DNA of 14,823 nt from JALRHH01 sp964638875 (GTDB taxonomy: Bacteria; Patescibacteriota; Saccharimonadia; Saccharimonadales; JALRHH01), in the NCBI GenBank assembly GCA_964638875.1, contig CAZXBL010000025.1, forward strand, positions 1-14,823. The letters are read 5' to 3'. The position numbers and the translations under genes were made by a program. The first letter of the stretch is position 1. Each line of letters opens with the position of its first letter. Below are positions 6,383 through 11,128 of this stretch, piece by piece. The notes beneath the pieces are model-generated. The model saw only the letters and a program-made list of their open reading frames with translations, ran no database searches and had not been told where the DNA came from.

Positions 6383-7870
6383 ATGACTGACGGGAAAGGC
6401 GCATTAATCGTAATCGAGGGGACACCTGATACTGGTGTATCTGAACAACATGACCTGCTAAGCTCACGGTTACAGCGTGAAGGGTATGATGTGGTAACCA
6501 TGAATTTTCCACGATTAGATGCAGAATCTAGCTTTTACGTCAGGCAGTATGAAAATGAAGTATTCGGGTCAAAAGATACAGTAAGTGCCTACACTGCATC
6601 GTTATTCTACGCACTTGATCGGTACAGCGTTGTTAAGGCGATTGATGCGGCATTAAAAGCCGGCAAAATTGTCCTATGCAGTGGTTATACTGGCACAAAT
6701 ATGGCCCAGCAAGGCATGAAATTTGCCCACCCAGAGCAGCGAAGGGGCTTCTTTATCTGGTTGGATAACCTGGAGTTTCAAATGCTGGGTCTGCCGAGGC
6801 CTAACCATACCTTTGTACTGGCAAAGCCACAGGATACAACAGCTACTGTACCAACTGAAACAAACGTATACCTAGATCTGTGTACTCTGTTCCCGAAGGA
6901 CTTCCAGCGGGTCGATGTTTACCGCGGCACTAAGTTGCTGGAAGCCAGTATTATTCATGACCAATTATGGAAGACCATAGAACTATTACTCCCCCAGGAA
7001 GAAGTCCCAGTCGGCCAGTCAAGCGAGGAACTATCTGTAGATAAGGACTACATAATTCCCGAAAGCTTGGAGGGCGATGTTCGTGCGTCCTACACTGACA
7101 CCCTAGACGCAATTATGACCACTCATCACCAACTTAAATCACAGTTACAGAAGTATATTGCAAGTGTAGGGTCGTCAGAACATGAGGCCCTGGCTGAGCA
7201 CGTGGCTCGTTTGGTCTTACCTGCTTCTAACAAAACGGCATTTTCTTATGTGCCCGTTAAAACCGTGCCAAATGGTGCACATACAGTTAATAGCATAACC
7301 TCAACTTCACTGCAGTTAGTAAATTACTACCCGAGGAACGAAATGGACACAGCCAAGGATATCTTGCTCGAGACAAGTGATAAAGCACCCGCACAAGTCA
7401 CAAGACAATACAATAAAATGGCTTACGAGGATAAAGCACGGTTAATCGAGGATTACCTGAAGAAAAATCATAAGGAAGAATCTCTGCTGGACAGTGTAGC
7501 CTATACATTCAACGTGCAGAGTAGTTTTGCAGATTATGTAGAACTGGCATCCAAAGCTGTCAAAAATGAGGTAGAAAGCCTGTCTCCACGCCACGGCTTT
7601 GATGTACCGGAAATATTAGAAGAAGCCGGTCTTGTTGATCAATACGAGGCATGTTTTGACGCGAGCTTTGCATTATATAGCTTGCTACAAAAACATGGGC
7701 TTTATGAAGAGGCGCAATACGCGACACTTCTGGGCCACAAACTAGAAGCTTCTATCACGTACCGACTACGAGACTTGATTGCAGCCAAACAAAAAGAGCA
7801 CAGCGTGCTCCTTAGGCAAATTCTCTCTCAAGTTGAAGCAGCTCACCCCTACATTTTCTCACTAATATAG
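6383..7870 (+). CDS. Degenerate thymidylate kinase fused to a ThyX-like domain (probable pseudoenzyme)
   Basis: Residues 1-205 follow thymidylate kinase in order: a P-loop position, FPR (42-44), a LDRY-type ALDRY (77-81), the site where TMK has DRY (100-102), and AQQG. The catalytic residues are lost: the P-loop reads EGTPDTGVSEQ (12-22) with Lys replaced by Val19 and the middle Gly by Asp16, and DRY reads SGY. Residues about 308-495 follow the ThyX-like superfamily: VNYYPRNE, SLSPRHGFDVPEILEEAGL (400-418), LYEEAQYATLLGHKLEASITYRLRDLIAAK and a closing VEAAHP; the FAD/dUMP motif RHRxxSxxxxRY is not present. About 90 residues between the two parts are unassigned. ATG 6383 is chosen over GTG 6359 because AGGGG lies 5 nt upstream. 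It may be a regulator or scaffold for dTMP enzymes; that role is inference. Confidence 0.8.
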   Translation: MTDGKGALIVIEGTPDTGVSEQHDLLSSRLQREGYDVVTMNFPRLDAESSFYVRQYENEVFGSKDTVSAYTASLFYALDRYSVVKAIDAALKAGKIVLCSGYTGTNMAQQGMKFAHPEQRRGFFIWLDNLEFQMLGLPRPNHTFVLAKPQDTTATVPTETNVYLDLCTLFPKDFQRVDVYRGTKLLEASIIHDQLWKTIELLLPQEEVPVGQSSEELSVDKDYIIPESLEGDVRASYTDTLDAIMTTHHQLKSQLQKYIASVGSSEHEALAEHVARLVLPASNKTAFSYVPVKTVPNGAHTVNSITSTSLQLVNYYPRNEMDTAKDILLETSDKAPAQVTRQYNKMAYEDKARLIEDYLKKNHKEESLLDSVAYTFNVQSSFADYVELASKAVKNEVESLSPRHGFDVPEILEEAGLVDQYEACFDASFALYSLLQKHGLYEEAQYATLLGHKLEASITYRLRDLIAAKQKEHSVLLRQILSQVEAAHPYIFSLI

Positions 7871-7918
7871 AACTTCTGGACGGAGAACTAACTCGTTCAG
7901 CAACAGAACCTACAATAG

Positions 7919-8452
7919 TTAAGTGAGTGTTAGTCTACCTATGCTTAGTGCTGTAAGTTCAGTAACAGGGGAGCTTTCAGGCAGAACTTGCTCAGGAATA
8001 ATCACTGGAAGCTTTCCGCCAATCTGGTCACCGGGTTTATATGCAACATAGGAAACACCGTGAACTACACCGTTAGGAAACGTATTAGCTGTGCGATGTA
8101 GAAGCAGACCGAATTCAGCAAGTTCAAGAACAGCAGATTGTCTAGAATGATCTTCGTTAAGTCCAGTCATATGCTTCAAAACTGTGTATTCAAAATGAAT
8201 TAGTTGAGAAGCCTGAGATATGTCAGGTACATGGAAGTATGCTCGGTAACTGTCTCTTTCACCTCTAGCAAACTCGAGCATATGGTCGAGCATATGGTCA
8301 ACCTTCTCTTGCATCGTATGATCAAATTCAAGCTCCCTGATATCCTCACCAGGGATATACTCAGAAAGAACACTCTCATACTTGGGGTTATCCCTTAAGA
8401 ATGCAGTAAAGTCATCTAATAAAACTTCTTCATTTTCTGTCATAAAGTTCAT
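7919..8452 (-). CDS. Hypothetical protein, 177 aa
   Basis: No family is recognised. The product is acidic and helical in its first half (an LDDFTAFLRDNPKYESVL stretch near residues 11-28, EYIPGEDIRELEFDHTM near 31-47), with an in-frame DHMLDHML duplication (residues 52-59) encoded by a 12-bp tandem repeat. The second half is more strand-like, with GVVHGVSYVAYKPGDQIGG near residues 126-144. No signal peptide or membrane helix is seen. Two starts are possible, ATG 8452 and ATG 8443; neither has a good Shine-Dalgarno. It lies convergent to the TMK/ThyX-like gene with a 48-nt gap. A leftward near-consensus promoter lies about 150 nt upstream, but a perfect terminator stands between promoter and gene, so expression may depend on read-through or on a weaker proximal promoter. 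Confidence 0.75.
   Translation of the reverse strand: MNFMTENEEVLLDDFTAFLRDNPKYESVLSEYIPGEDIRELEFDHTMQEKVDHMLDHMLEFARGERDSYRAYFHVPDISQASQLIHFEYTVLKHMTGLNEDHSRQSAVLELAEFGLLLHRTANTFPNGVVHGVSYVAYKPGDQIGGKLPVIIPEQVLPESSPVTELTALSIGRLTLT
8275..8299. repeat. 12-bp tandem repeat, two copies
   Basis: CGAGCATATGGT occurs twice in a row (8275-8286, 8287-8298). It lies in frame in the minus-strand orphan and gives the DHMLDHML duplication. Confidence 0.85.
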
Positions 8453-8499
8453 ACTTTTCTGCGTAGCCTAGGGTTAGCAGAGTTTATAAGTCTTTCATG

Positions 8500-8532
8500 A
8501 AAAACGAACTCAATTTGTTGGAGTTCGTTTTT
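8500..8532. terminator. Bidirectional rho-independent terminator
   Basis: A perfect 12-bp inverted repeat, AAAAACGAACTC (8500-8511) and GAGTTCGTTTTT (8521-8532), with a 9-nt loop. The A/T ends give a U-tract on both strands. It lies between the leftward promoter (8600-8627) and the minus-strand orphan starting at 8452, so it would stop that transcript after roughly 90-100 nt. Confidence 0.85.
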
Positions 8533-8593
8533 GTTTATCTGTCGTTGTTTGGAACACGAACACCACCCAATTTATTGTATGTTGTATTACCGA

Positions 8594-8608
8594 GAGTATA
8601 TTATACTC
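8594..8608. repeat. Palindrome GAGTATA-T-TATACTC over the leftward -10
   Basis: A perfect 7-bp inverted repeat with a single central base. It contains the minus-strand TATAAT and a possible second rightward -10 (TATATT 8597-8602, with TTGTAT 8575-8580 at 16 nt). It could be an operator, or simply reflect AT-rich -10 sequences. Confidence 0.5.
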
Positions 8609-8627
8609 CTTATGTCAAGAATGTCAA
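8600..8627 (-). promoter_or_regulatory. Leftward sigma70 consensus promoter
   Basis: On the minus strand TTGACA (8627-8622), a 16-nt spacer and TATAAT (8605-8600): both hexamers are perfect. The expected start is near 8593. It points toward the terminator at 8500-8532 and the orphan at 7919-8452. Confidence 0.75.
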
Positions 8628-8631
8628 TATG

Positions 8632-8660
8632 TTGACAGCTGGGCAGTGCAGGCGTATAAC
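8632..8660 (+). promoter_or_regulatory. Rightward sigma70 near-consensus promoter
   Basis: TTGACA (8632-8637), a 17-nt spacer and TATAAC (8655-8660). The expected start is near 8667. Its -35 and that of the leftward promoter form the inverted repeat TGTCAA-TATG-TTGACA (8622-8637), so the two promoters are back to back with a 4-nt gap and probably compete or share control. Confidence 0.8.
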
Positions 8661-8666
8661 AGTGGT

Positions 8667-8756
8667 ATGGTCTCAACAATACAGAAGCAATTCGAAATTA
8701 TTATTCTCAGCCTACAGGGGCTGTGCTTCAGTACGATTGAAGCCAACCGCAAATAG
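8667..8756 (+). CDS. Candidate leaderless leader peptide, 29 aa
   Basis: An ATG lies exactly 6 nt after the rightward -10 box, the same geometry seen at several genes in this window, and opens a 29-codon ORF ending in TAG at 8754-8756. The peptide begins MVSTIQKQFE, has three consecutive Ile (residues 11-13) and then a hydrophobic stretch. The ORF covers segments 1 and 2 of the attenuator described next and stops before the terminator, as leader peptides do. There is no sequence family to support it and an ORF of this length can arise by chance, so this rests on position alone. Confidence 0.4.
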   Translation: MVSTIQKQFEIIILSLQGLCFSTIEANRK

Positions 8757-8778
8757 CGGTCCAGCACAGCCCAAGAAC

Positions 8779-8807
8779 AATAGGCTTCAACCAAGAAGCC
8801 TATTTTT
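8779..8807 (+). terminator. Rho-independent terminator before the 8828 gene
   Basis: AATAGGCTTC (8779-8788), loop AACCAA, GAAGCCTATT (8795-8804), with a run of five T (8803-8807): a perfect 10-bp stem. It stands only 7-8 nt before the AAGGAG ribosome binding site of the next gene, so that gene must be expressed by read-through unless a processing step frees it. Confidence 0.88.
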
Positions 8808-8827
8808 AATTTCAAGGAGAAAAAGAA

Positions 8828-9172
8828 ATGTATGATTTTTACCCCCACCCAGATGCAATAAGTGAAAGGGGAAGCATGGAAGAGATGGCAAGACTTGCGC
8901 GCGGAGTAAATAGCACAGCTGATGCGCCTAAAGATACGACAGCAAGTGTAATGGCCGAAGCTGAGACAAGAGTCTTTGGGCCAAGTTGGGAAGAGGCACG
9001 GGGGCAAAGTTGGTCGCGTGAACAGGAAGTGCTTGAGCAAAGTGCACACCGGCCACTTTCAGGCGATGCAGCTAGGCTAGTAATGCAAACATCTCAGGCG
9101 GAAGTTACACCAACACGTAGACAGGTGCACAATCCAGCCACTAACGCGGTGCACCAAAGCTTTAACAAGTGA
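8828..9172 (+). CDS. Hypothetical protein, 114 aa
   Basis: No family is recognised. The start has a good Shine-Dalgarno (AAGGAG, 8814-8819). The product is rich in Ala, Ser, Thr, Glu and Arg, lacks a signal peptide or membrane helix, and is probably largely disordered or helical (SMEEMARLARGVN near residues 16-28, ASVMAEAETRVFGPSWEEAR near 39-58). There are no Cys residues. It lies directly behind the attenuator-like leader and 93 nt before another orphan (9266) on the same strand, which also has its own Shine-Dalgarno; the two may form a unit. The gene ends with TGA, showing that TGA is a stop here. Confidence 0.7.
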   Translation: MYDFYPHPDAISERGSMEEMARLARGVNSTADAPKDTTASVMAEAETRVFGPSWEEARGQSWSREQEVLEQSAHRPLSGDAARLVMQTSQAEVTPTRRQVHNPATNAVHQSFNK

Positions 9173-9265
9173 GTCTGATCTATATATCGCTGTGCTGAGT
9201 AGTTGCTATGAACTTCAAATATAGCGCCATTATGGTTATACAAATGAAAGCTAGAGGATAGAAAC

Positions 9266-9790
9266 ATGGGATATGGTCGACATAACAAAACATATGAATT
9301 TACGCCGAGATTCATGGATCTGGTCCCTTCTCCAGTCGTGGAGCTAGAGCCCGAAGCACATGATTACATAGAACGTGGAGAGCCTATGGACCCGCCAGGA
9401 GTACGTGAAAGCTGGGTCAAAGCTACAGAAGAAGCATGCCAAAAATACCCCCTACAGCATCCTGACTATAACCAGGAGGTGCAAGATAGGATTAAGCAAA
9501 AGGGGCTCAGAATCCCTTTTATACTGTTACGTGCGAATGTTGGCGATGGAAATCAAGCACTCGAAATCGCGAAAAGCTTGAACAATAATAACCCAGCACG
9601 CAGTATGATTTCTTTTCTGGGACACGGCGTTTTGTCGCCCTACGTGAAAGTTGAGGCAGTTGAGATTGCCGTAAATGCGGCAATGACCTTCAGTGATGCT
9701 GAGCATGCGAGCGAATTGGATATGGCTTACGCTACGTGGCAAGACGAAACTGGCCAAACAGAGGTTGCTATTTTAGCCAATATAAAGTAG
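9266..9790 (+). CDS. Hypothetical protein, 174 aa
   Basis: No family is recognised. The start has GAGGA 8 nt upstream. The first 75 residues are charged and rich in Pro, Glu and Tyr (MDLVPSPVVELEPEAHDYIE, 17-36). Residues about 85-160 look folded: IPFILLRANVGDG, SMISFLGHGVLSPYVKVEAVEIAVNAAMTF and a C-terminal GQTEVAILANIK strand. No signal peptide or clear membrane helix is seen. It follows the other orphan by 93 nt and its last codons overlap the promoter of rplJ (9765-9793), so it is not part of the ribosomal transcription unit. Confidence 0.75.
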   Translation: MGYGRHNKTYEFTPRFMDLVPSPVVELEPEAHDYIERGEPMDPPGVRESWVKATEEACQKYPLQHPDYNQEVQDRIKQKGLRIPFILLRANVGDGNQALEIAKSLNNNNPARSMISFLGHGVLSPYVKVEAVEIAVNAAMTFSDAEHASELDMAYATWQDETGQTEVAILANIK

Positions 9791-9793
9791 AAT
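9765..9793 (+). promoter_or_regulatory. Promoter of the rplJ-rplL unit
   Basis: TTGCTA (9765-9770), a 17-nt spacer and TAGAAT (9788-9793). It overlaps the end of the upstream orphan. The expected start near 9800 coincides with the beginning of the L10 leader stem at 9803. Confidence 0.7.
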
Positions 9794-9802
9794 AACAGAT
9801 AA

Positions 9803-9918
9803 GTTGCCAAAGACAGCGACGGCCGCAAGGCTTGATAATGTCGCCTAGGTACAAACAATCTCTATATTAGAGCGTTTGAACGTCTTTGTCACAAGCAAGG
9901 GCGTTTTTGTTTGGCAAC
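9803..9918 (+). ncRNA. Ribosomal protein L10 leader (autoregulatory RNA)
   Basis: The L10-L7/L12 complex binds such leaders and shuts off its own operon. Seen: the AAAGACAGC motif (9809-9817), then stem GCGAC/GTCGC (9816-9820, 9840-9844) with an inner GCC-GCAA-GGC hairpin closed by a GNRA tetraloop (9822-9831), then CCTAGGT, all in the arrangement typical of bacterial L10 leaders. A 9-bp outer stem GTTGCCAAA (9803-9811) with TTTGGCAAC (9910-9918) closes the domain around a further hairpin (9860-9872) and the attenuator below. Position between promoter and rplJ supports the call. Confidence 0.8.
9879..9908 (+). terminator. Attenuator hairpin inside the L10 leader
   Basis: AACGTCTTTG (9879-9888) pairs with CAAGGGCGTT (9896-9905) over 10 bp with two G-U pairs, followed by five T (9904-9908). 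CAAAGAC (9808-9814) can instead pair with GTCTTTG (9882-9888), which would dissolve the terminator. Protein binding to the upstream domain would then favour termination. Confidence 0.6.
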
Positions 9919-9983
9919 GTAATCAGAGATCCAGTTGGTCGATCGGACTCTACATCAAAGCTAAATCCATTTAAGGAAACTAC

Positions 9984-10508
9984 ATGGCTTTAACAAAAGA
10001 TAAGAAAAACGAAGTTATTGCAGAAGTTTCAGAATTACTGAAGGCTTCTAAGATGACTGTCGTTGCAGCCTACCAGGGTACTCCTGTTAAGGCGATGCAA
10101 CAGCTCCGCCGCGATGGTGCCGATTCTGGCACCAGGCTGAAAGTTGTCAAAAACCGATTGGTTATCCAGGCTATTAAGGCTCAGGACAACCTGAAGGATG
10201 TTGACACTTCAGCTTTAAGCGGAATGCTTTTGTACGCTTTTAACAGCGAGGACGAGGCAGCTCCTGCAAAAGTTTTGGCAGAGTTTGCAAAAACTCAACC
10301 AACGCTCGAGTTTGTTGGTGCAATTTCACCAGAAGGTATGTTTGTATCTGCTGAGGAAGTTAAGGCACTGGCATCTCTACCAAGCAAGAACGAGCTTATC
10401 GCTCAGGTTGTTGCAACCCTTCTATCACCAGTTCACGACGTCACCAACGCGCTTTCGGGCAACTTGCACGCGCTGCTTGACGGTGTAGAAGCTAAGGCTA
10501 CGGCCTAA
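9984..10508 (+). CDS. rplJ: 50S ribosomal protein L10
   Basis: L10 (uL10) forms the base of the ribosomal stalk: its N-terminal domain binds 23S rRNA with L11, and its C-terminal helix carries L7/L12 dimers. The 174-aa length is typical. Seen: N-terminal MALTKDKKNEVIAEV helix, TVVAAYQGTPVKAMQQLRR (25-43), LKVVKNRLVIQAIK (52-65), the FVGAISPEGMFVSAEEVKALASLPSKNELIAQVVATL block (104-140), and a C-terminal helix ending DGVEAKATA. The start has AAGGA upstream (9973-9977). It is cotranscribed with rplL behind the L10 leader. rplK and rplA, often upstream in other bacteria, are not adjacent; unknown orphans occupy that place. Confidence 0.98.
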   Translation: MALTKDKKNEVIAEVSELLKASKMTVVAAYQGTPVKAMQQLRRDGADSGTRLKVVKNRLVIQAIKAQDNLKDVDTSALSGMLLYAFNSEDEAAPAKVLAEFAKTQPTLEFVGAISPEGMFVSAEEVKALASLPSKNELIAQVVATLLSPVHDVTNALSGNLHALLDGVEAKATA

Positions 10509-10522
10509 CAAACTATCAATTT

Positions 10523-10544
10523 ACCACTGTAAAGTAGGTTTTTT
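10523..10544 (+). terminator. Weak attenuator after rplJ
   Basis: ACCACT-GTAA-AGT-A-GGT forms a 6-bp hairpin with one bulge, followed by six T (10539-10544). It is too weak to be a full stop and could set the L10:L7/L12 ratio only if combined with another promoter or processing. Confidence 0.35.
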
Positions 10545-10552
10545 GGGCCGAG

Positions 10553-10658
10553 GGTAATCTGCGCTCAGGCGAGGCATCCATTTCGTAAGACGTATATAAA
10601 TACGACTGGGAAATGTCCTCGATTGGGCGTAGATTACCACTCTCACAAAAATCTACGC
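10553..10658 (+). promoter_or_regulatory. Structured RNA between rplJ and rplL with two alternative folds
   Basis: Fold A is a long branched-free rod: GGTAATCTGCGCTC (10553-10566) with GGGCGTAGATTACC (10625-10638), 14 bp with two G-U pairs; then CGAGG/CCTCG (10570-10574, 10617-10621), CATTTC/GAAATG (10579-10584, 10610-10615) and CGTAT/ATACG (10591-10595, 10600-10604). Fold B pairs GCGTAGAT (10627-10634) with ATCTACGC (10651-10658), 8 bp, which excludes the base of fold A and ends 6 nt before the AGGAG of rplL. It may control rplL translation or be an RNase processing site. Confidence 0.6.
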
Positions 10659-10675
10659 ACATTTAGGAGAAAACA

Positions 10676-11053
10676 ATGGCTGATGTAAAGAAGCTTGCAA
10701 AGGACCTAACTGGTCTTACCGTACTAGAAGTAAACGAACTAAAAACAATCCTAAAGGATGAGTACAACATCGAACCAGCTGCTGCAGCTGTCGCTGTTGC
10801 TGGTCCTGCTGCTGCCGGTGCTGCACCTGCAGAAGAAGCAAAGTCTGAATACGATGTTGTCCTAAAGGACGCTGGTGCTCAGAAAGTTGCTGTTATCAAG
10901 GCTGTTAAGGACATCACAGGACTTGGTCTTGGCGAAGCTAAGGCTTTGGTTGATGGTGCTCCAAAGACTATCCTTGAAAAGGCTAAGACTGAAGACGCAG
11001 AAGCTGCCAAGAAAACTCTTGAAGAAGCTGGCGCAACCGCAGAACTTTCATAG
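10676..11053 (+). CDS. rplL: 50S ribosomal protein L7/L12
   Basis: L7/L12 (bL12) is the multi-copy stalk protein that recruits and activates translational GTPases. The 125-aa sequence has the three usual parts: the N-terminal dimerisation helices (1-31, VKKLAKDLTGLTVLEVNEL), an Ala/Pro/Gly-rich hinge (about 35-54), and the C-terminal domain with YDVVLKDAGAQKVAVIKAVK (59-78), DITGLGLGEAKALVDGAPK (79-97) holding the factor-binding helices, and a closing KKTLEEAGATAEL. The Shine-Dalgarno AGGAG (10665-10669) is strong. It follows rplJ by 167 nt of structured RNA and ends at a strong terminator. Confidence 0.98.
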   Translation: MADVKKLAKDLTGLTVLEVNELKTILKDEYNIEPAAAAVAVAGPAAAGAAPAEEAKSEYDVVLKDAGAQKVAVIKAVKDITGLGLGEAKALVDGAPKTILEKAKTEDAEAAKKTLEEAGATAELS

Positions 11054-11080
11054 TTCTACTGCAACACTAGTTGCAAACTA

Positions 11081-11112
11081 AAATACCGCCCTCATTGCAG
11101 GGCGGTATTTTT
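11081..11112 (+). terminator. Terminator of the rplJ-rplL unit
   Basis: AAATACCGCCCT (11081-11092), a 6-nt loop and AGGGCGGTATTT (11099-11110): a perfect 12-bp stem with a T-tract (11108-11112). A smaller TGCAAC/GTTGCA hairpin (11060-11075) stands just before it. Confidence 0.92.
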
Positions 11113-11127
11113 ATGGTTTAATAAACC
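11095..11127 (+). promoter_or_regulatory. Promoter embedded in the rplL terminator, with palindrome over its -10
   Basis: TTGCAG (11095-11100) lies in the loop and 3' arm of the terminator; a 16-nt spacer leads to TTTAAT (11117-11122), 6 nt before the ATG at 11129. The -10 lies in the perfect palindrome GGTTTA-A-TAAACC (11115-11127). No Shine-Dalgarno is present, so the next gene is probably leaderless. Confidence 0.5.
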
Positions 11128-11128
11128 A

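Larger units (their letters stand above)
8667..8807 (+). ncRNA. Structured leader RNA with mutually exclusive stems (candidate attenuator, or a stand-alone small RNA)
   Basis: Transcription from 8632-8660 would give an RNA of about 140 nt. Stems seen by eye: a 9-bp closing stem GGGCTGTGC (8718-8726) with GCACAGCCC (8764-8772), enclosing a hairpin TTCAGT/ATTGAA (8727-8732, 8736-8741, one G-U pair) and a hairpin ACCGC/GCGGT (8746-8750, 8756-8760): a three-way junction. Alternative pairings exist: segment 1 GCTTCA (8725-8730) with 2 TGAAGC (8738-8743); 2 TTGAAGCC (8737-8744) with 3 GGCTTCAA (8783-8790), 8 bp and able to break the terminator; 3 with 4 in the terminator. CAGCC (8708-8712) can also take GGCTG (8719-8723). 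It matches no riboswitch class I know. Confidence 0.6.

Noticed and set aside
8718..8772. Known riboswitch, 6S RNA, SRP RNA or hammerhead ribozyme
   Set aside because: The three-way junction lacks the conserved core bases of purine or THF riboswitches, the SRP tetraloop region, the hammerhead core, and the long open rod of 6S RNA.
8497..8835. 112-codon plus-strand ORF across the control region
   Set aside because: It starts at the edge of a perfect terminator, spans both promoters, the leader stems and a second terminator, has no Shine-Dalgarno and overlaps the 8828 start. The RNA and promoter signals explain this stretch better.
9170..9172. Reassigned TGA codon, as in some other candidate-phylum bacteria
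   Set aside because: TGA ends the 8828 gene and the deaminase gene (5834-5836) where stops are expected, and no conserved protein here has an internal TGA.
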